From positions 1 through 64,000 of the forward strand of contig JAJZVZ010000003.1 of NCBI GenBank assembly GCA_021846945.1: a stretch of DNA of 64,000 nucleotides, given 5' to 3'. The position numbers were made by a program, and so were the translations under genes. This document shows, in pieces, positions 30,087 through 39,461 of this stretch. Every line of letters starts with the position of its first letter. The stretch's first letter is position 1. A model generated the notes under the pieces. It saw nothing but the letters and a program-made list of their open reading frames with translations. It had not been told where the DNA came from and searched no databases. The stretch comes from Acidobacteriota bacterium. Its GTDB lineage: Bacteria; Acidobacteriota; Terriglobia; Terriglobales; Acidobacteriaceae.

Positions 30087-30530
30087 AGAAGCGAGTTTTT
30101 GCCCTGTAATGTGAGGGCGGCGTCAGGCCCAGGAAATCTGGCAGGGCCATTGGCATTACACCCTGCCAAGGCAATTCCTCGCCCCGGGCGGCATAAAGAA
30201 TCTGCTCATCTTAATCACCAGAGGTAACTCGGGAGATACAGTACACCCCGGACATCCGGTCTCAGTCAGGTCGCGGAATATCATTGTATATTATTGATAA
30301 TAAATATAATAGATATCTATAATTCGCGATAAATGCCTGCCATTTCCTGCCTCTTGAGTTTGTATAAGTAATCGACCTTGAGGCAAAAATGACCAATTTA
30401 ATCATTTTTGTGGACATATTAATCAAATTGAAGTACTGTAGCTAACATCGTTGGGCTTAGGCTCTTTCATTGTTTCAAAAGGCCTTGGCGTTCTCCGGTG
30501 CTCTGCAACCTTTACAAAAGGAAGGTCAAC

Positions 30531-30731
30531 ATGCGACATCCCGCTCGCAAATTTCTCTCCCTGATCGTGTGTTTGATGTTCGTTAACGTGATGGTTTTGT
30601 GCGCCCAAAACGTGGCTGAATCCACCAGCAGCGTAGCCGCCGACCCAACCGGCGCCGTGGTTTCCGGCGTCACCGTGGCGGCTCATAACATCGGCAACCG
30701 CACGCAGTTGCCCACCACCTGCAACTCTTGA
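30531..30731 (+). pseudogene. short ORF resembling a truncated N-terminus of a carboxypeptidase-regulatory/TonB receptor
   Basis: Signal peptide then VAADPTGAVVSGVTVAAHNIGNRTQL and stop; same module type as GQVTDPSGAVVPGAKVVATDL in the next gene. Confidence 0.5.
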
Positions 30732-30743
30732 AGCGAGGCCTCG

Positions 30744-33700
30744 ATGAACACTAAAAATTTTCTGCGCATTCTTCTTGGGTTCGCACTGGTACTGTGCGTT
30801 TCCCTAGCCCCCGCCCAGACCGTAACGGGTACGATTACCGGCCAGGTGACTGACCCGAGTGGCGCCGTGGTGCCCGGCGCCAAGGTAGTGGCAACCGACC
30901 TGGACACCAGCGTGTCCACCTCCGCAACCACAAATGCGGACGGACTTTTCCGCATTCAATTTTTGCCGATTGGCCATTACCAGGTGGCGATCACGGCGCC
31001 CGGATTCAAGAACGGAACCATCGCGCCGTTCTCCCTGGAAGTTCAGCAGACGGCGAACTTCAATGTGAAATTAGAGGTGGGGAGCACGACAACCAGCGTG
31101 AGCGTATCAGCGGCGGCGCCTATTCTGAATACCAGCAGCCCCACGATCGGCAGCGTTTTCACCGCAAATACCATCTCGAATCTACCGCTGAACGGTCTCG
31201 ATTTCTCGGCGGTTACGCTCTATATGCCGGGCGCGGTGTCGTCGTATGGAACGTCGGGCTCCACGAGCATCGAGCGCAGTACGTTCAACTCCGACACCCC
31301 CAATTTCAATGGCAATCGGTCGCAGGCGAACAACTACACGATCGACGGCATCGACGACAACGAGACCTACAACAATCTGATTTCGTACAGTCCGGCCCCC
31401 GAGGCTCTCGACGAGATGAGAGTGGTGACGGCTGACTCGCCGACCGATCAAGGAAACGTGAATGGCGCCGCCGTGGAGCTTGTGCTGAAGAGCGGCACGA
31501 ATCAATTTCACGGTTCGGTCTACGCCTACGTGCAGAATTATCGCTTCAACGCAAATTCCTACCTCAACGGCCTGACTACACCGGTGACGCCTATCAACCC
31601 ATTCACGCAGACGCAGTTTGGGGGCACGATCGGTGGTCCCATCAAGCGCGACAAGTTGTTCTTCTTTGCCGATTACCTCGGGGCACGCCAGAACAGCGGG
31701 GGATTCCAGCATGCGAGCGTGATTCCAGCGGCAATGCGCAACGGCGATTTCTCCGCCTTGCTCAACGGCTCCAATCCGATCCAGCTCTACAACTCGCTCA
31801 GCACTGCGACTGTCGCTGGAAAGACCACGTACACATTTCAGCCATACTCTGGCGATACCGGCATCCCCGTCAACAATCCGGTAGCCAAGTTTCTGTTTGC
31901 ACATCCAAATCTATATCCCGACTGCGGAGCGGATAACCCGGTGACGCCGACGGGTGGTTTGTGCGTGCCTCCCACCGATGGAATTGCGCAGAACAACTAC
32001 GAGGCTCCGATCAAGAATTTTATCGGCAACAACCAGGGCGACCTGAAGCTCGAATACGACATGCGGCCCAGCGACAAAATCACGGCCTTTTTCTCGGACT
32101 CCCACGCCTATAACGGCGGGACTTCGGTTATGCCCATTCTCTTCCCGGTCGAGGATCTGTATCCGACCTGGATCGTGGGGGCGAGTTGGGTACATACATT
32201 CTCTCCTTCGCTCGTGAATAATGCGCGTATCGGCTTTACTCGGACAGATTGGAACCAGGGACTCCCGACGGATCCGACGGGAATCTTCGGTACTACAGGC
32301 AACGCCAAGGTAGGCATCACCTTTCCGAATCAAGCGTACAATGGGTTCACCAACCAGAACCTCAACAACGGCCTCAGCAGCGTTGGCACCTCGGCTTACG
32401 TTGCCGGAGTCATCGACAATACTTACACCTACACCGACGTTCTGACGTGGCAGCGCGGAAAGCATTTCATCAGTATGGGCGTGGACGCAAAGCGCTACCA
32501 GAACAACTACCCGACGGGCAACAACGACGGCTACATGGGTTCGCTTAATTACAGCGGAGCCTTCACGTCGAGTCCGTTCGCCGCAACCGCCAGCGGTTAC
32601 GGCCCGGCGGATTTTGTGCTGGACCGTGTATCGTCGGGAGGTGTTACTTTATCAAGCGTCAATGTCGGGCAGCGTCAATGGCGCGCAGCTGGCTTTGCCC
32701 AGGATAGCTTTAAGGTGCTCCCCGATCTCACAGTGGTTTACGGCCTGCGTTACGAGTACGACGAGCCGTGGGTCGAGCAATCCGACCGGACCGGAAATAT
32801 CAACCTGGCGACGGGGCAGATCATGTATGCCGGTCACATTCCCGTAGGCGCGCCGCCCGATGCGGCGATCTGCCCCAACACTGCCTGTTACCAACCAAAC
32901 TTCAGGCAATGGATGCCCCACGTTGGATTTGCTTACCAGATCACTCAACGCTCAGTCATCCGCGGTGGCTATGGAGCGGTAAGCTTCTTTGAGGGCAACT
33001 CATTCAATCAGCGCCTGACAGCGATTATGCCCTTCATGCAGGCGGCCGGTTTCACGGTCAACGCCCCTACCCCAACGGCGGTGGCCACGCCAAACACAGC
33101 CGAGGAAGGCTTTACCAATACCGACACCAGCGTTCAGTACAGCAGTTCCAACAACGGCTTCACGGCGTATCCGCAGAACATTCAGCCGGCGTTCGTGCAG
33201 GAGTGGAACCTCACGACGGAGTACGCACTCAGCCAAACGCTTTCGCTGCAAGTGGGGTACGTGGGCGAACAGGGGCAGCACATTGAAGACTACGGCAACG
33301 TCAATCAGTGGCTGGTGAACGGCGATTCCACCTCGGCCCCGTTTTACAACAGCAAGTACATTGGCGTGGATGGGGTCGATTCGGCGCTGGGCGTCGGCGG
33401 CAATGGCGGGCTCCTTATTACCGAGTCGCGCGCCATGATGAATTACAACGCGTTGCAGGCTGTGCTGCGCCAGCGCTTGAGCCACGGACTCGAGTACACT
33501 CTGAACTACACGTGGAGCAAGGCGATGACCAACAGCATAGGCAACTATTCGCTGTTCGGCAGCTTTTTTACCCCCGGTTACGGTTACAGCGGCGCATTCC
33601 AGAACTACTACAACAGCCACGCAGACTACGGTCCGGCCGGCTATGACGTGCCGCAGAACATCTCCGCGACGGGCGTGTATGCACTGCCGGTAGGCCACGG

Positions 33701-34235
33701 GCAGATGTTCCTTCCCAATGCCAACCGGCTGGTGGATGAGGCGCTGGGTGGTTGGAAGATCGCGACCGCCTTCGCAGCCTACTCGGGCTTCCCGCAGGTC
33801 ATCACCGGACCAGGCAACAACTCCAATAGTTACGGCGCCAGCCGTGTGAACCAGTACCGTAAGCTGAAGGTCGTGGGCCGCAGCAACGTAAACTGGTGGG
33901 GCACTGATCCGTCAGCGAAGCCGTGTCTCACGCCGGGAGTGGACAATGGCGTGTGCGCCTACGGCGTGCCCGCTCCCGATACTTTCGGGACTGAAAGCAA
34001 CGGCTCAATTCGCGGACCGGGCTTCGTCAATATGGACCTGTCGGCTTTCAAGGACTTCAATACGTTCCGTGAGCAGTCGATCGGTTTCCGGTTCGATGCT
34101 TTCAATGCATTCAATATCGTGAGCTATGGGAATCCGGATTCCAGCATCACGGATCCAAACTTCGGCAACGTTTACTTTCAGCAGCCGCGTTCGAACTCAC
34201 GCACGCTGCAGTTTGCGCTGCACTACAACTTCTAG
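30744..34235 (+). CDS. TonB-dependent receptor with N-terminal carboxypeptidase-regulatory-like domain (Oar-like)
   Basis: Signal peptide, TGQVTDPSGAVVPGAKVVATDL, plug-like ISNLPLNGLDFSAVTLYMPG, NYTIDGIDDNETYNNL, C-terminal RSNSRTLQFALHYNF. Confidence 0.9.
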   Translation: MNTKNFLRILLGFALVLCVSLAPAQTVTGTITGQVTDPSGAVVPGAKVVATDLDTSVSTSATTNADGLFRIQFLPIGHYQVAITAPGFKNGTIAPFSLEVQQTANFNVKLEVGSTTTSVSVSAAAPILNTSSPTIGSVFTANTISNLPLNGLDFSAVTLYMPGAVSSYGTSGSTSIERSTFNSDTPNFNGNRSQANNYTIDGIDDNETYNNLISYSPAPEALDEMRVVTADSPTDQGNVNGAAVELVLKSGTNQFHGSVYAYVQNYRFNANSYLNGLTTPVTPINPFTQTQFGGTIGGPIKRDKLFFFADYLGARQNSGGFQHASVIPAAMRNGDFSALLNGSNPIQLYNSLSTATVAGKTTYTFQPYSGDTGIPVNNPVAKFLFAHPNLYPDCGADNPVTPTGGLCVPPTDGIAQNNYEAPIKNFIGNNQGDLKLEYDMRPSDKITAFFSDSHAYNGGTSVMPILFPVEDLYPTWIVGASWVHTFSPSLVNNARIGFTRTDWNQGLPTDPTGIFGTTGNAKVGITFPNQAYNGFTNQNLNNGLSSVGTSAYVAGVIDNTYTYTDVLTWQRGKHFISMGVDAKRYQNNYPTGNNDGYMGSLNYSGAFTSSPFAATASGYGPADFVLDRVSSGGVTLSSVNVGQRQWRAAGFAQDSFKVLPDLTVVYGLRYEYDEPWVEQSDRTGNINLATGQIMYAGHIPVGAPPDAAICPNTACYQPNFRQWMPHVGFAYQITQRSVIRGGYGAVSFFEGNSFNQRLTAIMPFMQAAGFTVNAPTPTAVATPNTAEEGFTNTDTSVQYSSSNNGFTAYPQNIQPAFVQEWNLTTEYALSQTLSLQVGYVGEQGQHIEDYGNVNQWLVNGDSTSAPFYNSKYIGVDGVDSALGVGGNGGLLITESRAMMNYNALQAVLRQRLSHGLEYTLNYTWSKAMTNSIGNYSLFGSFFTPGYGYSGAFQNYYNSHADYGPAGYDVPQNISATGVYALPVGHGQMFLPNANRLVDEALGGWKIATAFAAYSGFPQVITGPGNNSNSYGASRVNQYRKLKVVGRSNVNWWGTDPSAKPCLTPGVDNGVCAYGVPAPDTFGTESNGSIRGPGFVNMDLSAFKDFNTFREQSIGFRFDAFNAFNIVSYGNPDSSITDPNFGNVYFQQPRSNSRTLQFALHYNF

Positions 34236-34470
34236 ACTTTGCTCATTGGCTGATTTACAAAAATTGACTGTCCCAGGTCCCGATTCCGGGACCTGGGTAC
34301 GACAACGGCTTCCGCGCTCGCGAGATGAGCGATCATCAGGCCTGAGTATTGATGGCGCGGACGAGCGCAACTGGCCGCCCGAGGGCAAGGGCTATATCAC
34401 TTGCGCTTTGGATTCAGTGTGATCGTACGTGCGCGCTGGGATCTGAAAGCCAGTAAGACTGGGATCGATC

Positions 34471-35241
34471 ATGGTACTTGAAATTTGTGTGGACTCTCTG
34501 GAATCGGCGATTGTCGCGGCCAAGGGAGGGGCAGAACGCATCGAGTTGTGCAGCGATCTGATGGAAGGCGGCATTACTCCAAGTGCAGGCCTCATTCAGG
34601 CAGTCCGGAACGCCGTTGCGATCGATCTCTTCGTGATGATCCGTCCCCGCGGCGGCGATTCGGTCTACTCGATCCGCGAGCTTGAAGTGATGGAAAAAGA
34701 CATTGCCGTTGCAAGGCAACTGGGCGCAAACGGCGTGGTTCTTGGCGTGCTTCGCGACGACGGCCGGGTAGACATCCGGCGCACGGAGCAGCTCGTGAAG
34801 CTTGCATTGCCCATGCAGGTAACCTTTCACCGCGCCTTCGATATGACTCCCGATCTTGAACAGGCGTGCGAGGATGTCATCGCTGCTGGAGCGCATCGGA
34901 TTCTCACCTCCGGAGGCAAGCAAACAGCGCGCAAAGGCGGGGCACAGATTGCCCGGCTGGTCAAGCGTGCGGGAACCAGGGTTGGCGTGATGGCGGGCAG
35001 CGGCATCAATGCCCGCAATGCGGTTGAACTGGCCCGTGTCACCGGCGCCGCGGAGTTTCACGCTTCGCTCAGAAAGCAGGTGAAGAACCCGGTGAGGTAT
35101 CGCAAGAGCGGCCTGAGCATTGGAGTGCCAAAGAGTGCGGAGTTGGTCCGCTTCGTGCTGGCGGAGGCCGATGTTCGCGCTTTGCGCCAGGCACTGGACT
35201 CTGCCGTTGCGACGGCAATCGCGGGCCATTCAGTAGAATGA
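34471..35241 (+). CDS. cutC: copper homeostasis protein CutC family
   Basis: LEICVDSLESAIVAAKGGAERIELCSDLMEGGITPSAGLI; FVMIRPRGGDSVYS; VTFHRAFDM; ILTSGGKQTA. Confidence 0.93.
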   Translation: MVLEICVDSLESAIVAAKGGAERIELCSDLMEGGITPSAGLIQAVRNAVAIDLFVMIRPRGGDSVYSIRELEVMEKDIAVARQLGANGVVLGVLRDDGRVDIRRTEQLVKLALPMQVTFHRAFDMTPDLEQACEDVIAAGAHRILTSGGKQTARKGGAQIARLVKRAGTRVGVMAGSGINARNAVELARVTGAAEFHASLRKQVKNPVRYRKSGLSIGVPKSAELVRFVLAEADVRALRQALDSAVATAIAGHSVE

Positions 35242-35285
35242 ACCTGGTTACACCATCAAACCCGGGAGGCGCTTTTCCGTCCGCC

Positions 35286-36071
35286 ATGTCCTCGAAAACC
35301 GATGAGCGCGCAAACACCATCCTGCGGCTGCTTTTGAGCCACGGCAAGACTTCGGTCGACGATTTGATGTCAATCGTCGGCACATCGCCGGCCAGCGTTC
35401 GCAGGGACCTGGCCCGGCTTGAAGCGCGCGGGCTTGTGCATCGCACCCATGGTGGCGCGATGCTGGCCGATCAGGCTGTATACGAGCCGTTTCGCTTTGA
35501 TGCGTCGTTTGCCACTCGCGAGGATCGGTTTGCGCGCGAGAAGCGCCGCATTGCCGCTGCAGCGGCGGAATTGATCAATGAAGGGGATACCATCGGATTC
35601 AGCGCCGGCACAACGACAGCACAAATTGCCCGCCTGCTGAAGAATCGGAAGCATCTGAACATCGTCACGAACGCCATCAATATCTGCATGGAACTCGGTT
35701 CCGGCGGCGGCGTGAACACGATTCTTACCGGAGGCTCGCTGCGCTGGCCGGGAGCTTTTTCGCTGGTAGGTACAACGGCATTGGAATCGCTGAACGGATT
35801 CGTCCTGCAGCGTGTTTTCATCGGTGTTTGCGGGATCGACGCTGAGCACGGAGCGTCAATCATTGAACACGAAGAAGCCGCCGTGGTGCGGGCCATGGTG
35901 CGCCAGGCCAGGCAGGTGGTGGTTGTGGCGGATTCAAGCAAAGTCGGCCAGTGCAGTCCGGCACTCATCTGCCCGATCAACGCGATCGATATCCTGATTA
36001 CCGACGATGGCGCCTCGCCTGAGGCGCTGGACTCGTTGACGCAGTCGAAAACCAAGGTGGTTGTTGTGTGA
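35286..36071 (+). CDS. DeoR/GlpR-type transcriptional regulator
   Basis: HTH SVDDLMSIVGTSPASVRRDLARLEARGLVHRTHGGA; sensor domain INEGDTIGFSAGTTTAQIARLL; start set at MSSKTDERAN. Confidence 0.9.
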   Translation: MSSKTDERANTILRLLLSHGKTSVDDLMSIVGTSPASVRRDLARLEARGLVHRTHGGAMLADQAVYEPFRFDASFATREDRFAREKRRIAAAAAELINEGDTIGFSAGTTTAQIARLLKNRKHLNIVTNAINICMELGSGGGVNTILTGGSLRWPGAFSLVGTTALESLNGFVLQRVFIGVCGIDAEHGASIIEHEEAAVVRAMVRQARQVVVVADSSKVGQCSPALICPINAIDILITDDGASPEALDSLTQSKTKVVVV

Positions 36072-36331
36072 AGCTGGCTACGAATCAGTACCCTATGGGG
36101 TGCCACGGCACACGTTCTTCCCGGCGCACATCTCGCCCTCGACTTGATGCAGTGCCGCGCTCGTTGCCATGCAGCGGAGAATGATGCATCAGGCGGACAC
36201 GCGAACCACGCTCATTGTGTGGGGGGCGATGTGACGGATGAAAGGACCACCGCAGGAATCAAGATAGCGCAGCTCGCGTTTCAGCAAAACTGAGGGCAGA
36301 CTGAGCGCAAGAGCCGTCAAGTTATTGATTT

Positions 36332-36378
36332 ATTGGTGGACGCGGTAGGAATCGAACCTACAACCTGTCGGTTAAGAG
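36332..36378. repeat. att site at the int-distal end, 47-bp displaced 3' fragment of tRNA-Lys
   Basis: attggtggacgcggtaggaatcgaacctacaacctgtcggttaagag identical to 43744-43790; tRNA homology stops inside the anticodon loop. Confidence 0.92.
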
Positions 36379-36497
36379 TTGCAGGACCGCCATTTTCTGC
36401 TGATTACTCCGGGTGACTCTGAATTGCTCGGAACCCTGTGTTTATGCGGGTCCCGCGCCCCGCGCCACTACTCCCGATGACTTCGTATTGCTGCCAA

Positions 36498-36522
36498 GGG
36501 TCCCCGGTATTTTCCCCGGTAT
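36498..36522. promoter_or_regulatory. putative arm-type integrase/Xis site (left)
   Basis: gggtccccggtattttccccggtat, two CCCCGGTAT 9-mers spaced by TTT; identical 25-mer at 43676-43700. Confidence 0.6.
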
Positions 36523-36761
36523 AATTCTTCGCGCTTCCGCTGGGGGAAGCAAGCCACTTGTGGGCACGGTGTGAAACCGCTTTGCCCTTTCCGCCCCTCC
36601 CCCACCCTCAAAATTGCAGCGATTGATTCAAGCGCACAACCTCTCACCCAAAAATTTCCCAAAAAATCTGGTTTGGGTAACAGATGTAACCTCGATTTTC
36701 GCTTGGCTGCTCCATGCGAATTGAACACAATATGCAAGATTCGTTGTATGTTATTCGTGTG

Positions 36762-37232
36762 ATGCCGATTGCCTACAACTTGCGTATATCAGATGGCTCG
36801 AAATCGCTTCAGAGGGCGCTGCGCATGGCTGCGGCAAGGCGTGGAATTGCGGTGCGCGACTTCGTGCTTTGGACTTTGTATGCCGAGTTGAACAGAGAAC
36901 TGAGTGACAGTTTCATGGATACCGTTTGGCAGCCAAAGGGGTATGAGGAGTTGCGGGAGCAGCGGAAAGCAACGCGGGAACAGCGCAGCGTGGCCGCGCG
37001 CACGGCTGCGATGGCTCGCTGGCATCCGGAATTGTGTGTTGCGAAGCACCAGTCAAGTGACCAGATGGCCGTGACCGCGCAGCCCGTGTCCGCGCCCCGT
37101 ATTTCTAGGGCGACGGCCAAATCTTGCCCTTCGATTCGCTGCCCTGTGAGTGTAGACCATCCCGCACAACGGCGGGATGACGGCGTGTGGTGCCCAGCTT
37201 GCGAAAAACACTACATTCTTCTTAGCGACTGA
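36762..37232 (+). CDS. hypothetical element protein with C-terminal zinc-ribbon-like Cys pairs
   Basis: MPIAYNLRISDGSKSLQRALRMAAARRGIAVRDFVLWTLYAEL...SIRCPVSVDHPAQRRDDGVWCPACEKHY; weak ribosome site, start uncertain. Confidence 0.45.
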   Translation: MPIAYNLRISDGSKSLQRALRMAAARRGIAVRDFVLWTLYAELNRELSDSFMDTVWQPKGYEELREQRKATREQRSVAARTAAMARWHPELCVAKHQSSDQMAVTAQPVSAPRISRATAKSCPSIRCPVSVDHPAQRRDDGVWCPACEKHYILLSD

Positions 37233-37340
37233 CTGCCGGATCAGCCATGCACCCCCCCTCAAAATTGCTAGTGTAGATTGACCCTCGGAACCCACCGCCC
37301 AAAATCTTTCTAGAATATCAACTATTTTGCAAGCACCGGC

Positions 37341-37670
37341 TTATTGGATATTTGTGTACACGAAATCGCCGATTCGCTGGCTGGTGCCCATGTGAACCGA
37401 CCCATCCGGCGCGGTGATCGTGTGGTATTCGATATTTCCGATCTGCTGGCTGTTTGTGTACCACTGTCCTGAAGGCATAGCGAAATTGCCGTATGTGAAT
37501 TTGCCGATCTGCTGAGTTGTTCCCCACAGATTCCCGGCGGAGGAGGTTCCATTGATAAACCCGAGGTTACCGATCTGCTGGGTCGTCTGCTGTGCCGTAT
37601 AGCCGTTCGATCCCGTAGTCGTGGAAAAAGTGAGGTTGCCGACCTGCTGACTTGTAGTGTCATAGGTGAC
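37341..37670 (-). repeat. five ~22-23 aa QQ[IV]G[NKD]-type protein repeats
   Basis: SQQVGNLTF / TQQIGNLGF / TQQIGKFTY / SQQIGNIEY / SQRIGDFVY in register at the C-terminus. Confidence 0.85.
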
Positions 37671-38810
37671 GGGGCCAGAATACGTGCTCGTGTAGCCGAG
37701 GCTCGAAGAAGATGTTCTGCTCATTTCGGCGTTTGCCGCTTCCCGTTGCAGAGCCTGACCAGAAGACGCAAGACCGATGGCCAGCCCTTCACCAAGGGCA
37801 CGCCAAAACTGATGTCGCCTTTTGATCGGCTTCAAATTGGCGTCATAGACGGTAATCCTCCTGCCCACAATGTGAGCGTAATAGAGTTGTCCGTCACGGC
37901 GTGTCGAATACCAGTTGAGCGGCCTAAAATCGGCATCAAAATACTCAGTGATCCCATCGTTGTAGTCTTTCAGCCAAACGATTTTTCCCGCCTGCGTTGT
38001 CGAGCTGTGAATATTCAGGTACTTGAAGTTCTTGTCATAAAGCTCGACCTCTTGCCCCGTTGTATAGGCGTAGTAGGTCTCCCCGGAGGATTCGAAAGTG
38101 CTCCAGTTGGTAGGCTCTCCAAAACGATCATAGATGTCAGAGTAACCGTCTTCCGGCTTCTCAAAGTAACCGTTCGTTCCGTCACAATACCAACGGAACA
38201 GGACTTTGTTCGTCTTAACGTCGATGTATTCGGAACCATCCTGATGATCCTCAATTCGAGTCGTGGGATTGCCGTCTTTGTCGAGAAGTAGCCGAATGCC
38301 GACGTACTTGAAATCCTTGTTGTAAATGTAGACCGTCGAGCGGTCGCGAATGACGTTATAGTGATTCCCGTTCCTGTTGAAACTCATGAAGTCGAGCACA
38401 TCTGCCAAGTTCAGAACTTCCGGCGTTTTGTCTTCATGAAACTGGAATGTTCCCTTTTCAGGGAGGGCCTTGAAATGGGGATAATTCACCGAATAGTTGC
38501 CGAAATAGCTGTCCCCACTGATGACCCCTTGAAACTTAATGTCGCCCGAGGGTCCTTCGCTTTCGACGGTCATAGTCGATTTGTCTTTGTCAAATGCGGA
38601 GATGTCGCAAGGACCGGAGCCAAGGAGGGGAGCACCGATTCGTAGCGTGCATTCCTTGTGACTGAAGCTGATCGTGGCGGTCCCCTGGATTGAATGTCTC
38701 GGATTTGTGGTGTTGATGACCGTACCACTAAGAGACCATGGGGCATTTTGGGCGGTGGACGGCGAGACGGACATGACGACCACGATGCAAATCAGCAATT
38801 CACGCATCAC
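37341..38810 (-). CDS. secreted cargo protein with internal tandem-like blocks and five C-terminal QQIGN repeats
   Basis: Signal peptide MMRELLICIVVVMSVSPSTAQ; blocks VYIYNKDFKYVGIR / VELYDKNFKYLNIH / ITVYDANLKPIKR; C-terminal repeats. Confidence 0.8.
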   Translation of the reverse strand: MMRELLICIVVVMSVSPSTAQNAPWSLSGTVINTTNPRHSIQGTATISFSHKECTLRIGAPLLGSGPCDISAFDKDKSTMTVESEGPSGDIKFQGVISGDSYFGNYSVNYPHFKALPEKGTFQFHEDKTPEVLNLADVLDFMSFNRNGNHYNVIRDRSTVYIYNKDFKYVGIRLLLDKDGNPTTRIEDHQDGSEYIDVKTNKVLFRWYCDGTNGYFEKPEDGYSDIYDRFGEPTNWSTFESSGETYYAYTTGQEVELYDKNFKYLNIHSSTTQAGKIVWLKDYNDGITEYFDADFRPLNWYSTRRDGQLYYAHIVGRRITVYDANLKPIKRRHQFWRALGEGLAIGLASSGQALQREAANAEMSRTSSSSLGYTSTYSGPVTYDTTSQQVGNLTFSTTTGSNGYTAQQTTQQIGNLGFINGTSSAGNLWGTTQQIGKFTYGNFAMPSGQWYTNSQQIGNIEYHTITAPDGSVHMGTSQRIGDFVYTNIQ

Positions 38811-38950
38811 ATTTACCTTTAACTGGGAAACATCTTAGCTCAGGATTAAGCTCATGACGAACCATTTTCCCCGTCGGCGACGCCTCTCGCATCCTCGCAG
38901 AACGAAAGTCTGAGTCAGGACTTCGGATTGTGCTACGATTCGAGCAATAG

Positions 38951-38978
38951 AAAAGCCGGGGTGCCAGCCCCGGCCATT
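38951..38978 (-). terminator. putative rho-independent terminator on the minus strand
   Basis: On the minus strand: gccgggg-ctggca-ccccggc followed by ttttctatt. Confidence 0.5.
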
Positions 38979-39148
38979 CGTGAATTTTGCTTGCGGGCAA
39001 TCTTATTGTGCTTGAGGTTTGCCCAAAATGCAATCGCTTTGCTTGGCATCCGAAGACGATTCCCAACTTCTTGAGTTTGTGAAGAATCAGCTTCCCTCGA
39101 TAAGAGCGGGGCAGGTGTACTGCGAACTGGCCGGCGATGGTACTGCCG

Positions 39149-39367
39149 TCATAGCCTCAGTTCGTGCGGATTTGGCCCAGGACGCTGGTGTAAATCTGCG
39201 CCTCCGTATTCATTCTCTTGACCGCACTTCGGACATTTGCCCGGAATAGAAATTGGCTCTTCAAATGGAACAATGTGTCCCGGGCGCACTCCACCTGCAA
39301 ATTGAAGAAAGATCCATTCTCCGCAGCTTCGACACTGCGCTGCCCACCATATGTGAATGATCTTCAT
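39149..39367 (-). CDS. small zinc-ribbon protein (72 aa)
   Basis: MKIIHIWWAAQCRSCGEWIFLQFAGGVRPGHIVPFEEPISIPGKCPKCGQENEYGGA with two CxxC pairs; ribosome site unclear. Confidence 0.45.
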   Translation of the reverse strand: MKIIHIWWAAQCRSCGEWIFLQFAGGVRPGHIVPFEEPISIPGKCPKCGQENEYGGADLHQRPGPNPHELRL

Positions 39368-39461
39368 AATGCCGAGAATTATACGTTCTTTACTTACAGA
39401 AGGCTTCCTACGATCTTCGATGGCCCAGCGGGGCCTCAATTTTGAAATAAACGAAACGCCG

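Noticed and set aside
36332-36378. Possible second tRNA-Lys gene
   Set aside because: Only the 3' 47 bp match; sequence diverges inside the anticodon region, so it is an att remnant
39019-39249. 76-aa plus-strand ORF in the element
   Set aside because: Overlaps the opposite-strand zinc-ribbon ORF; no motif or good ribosome site
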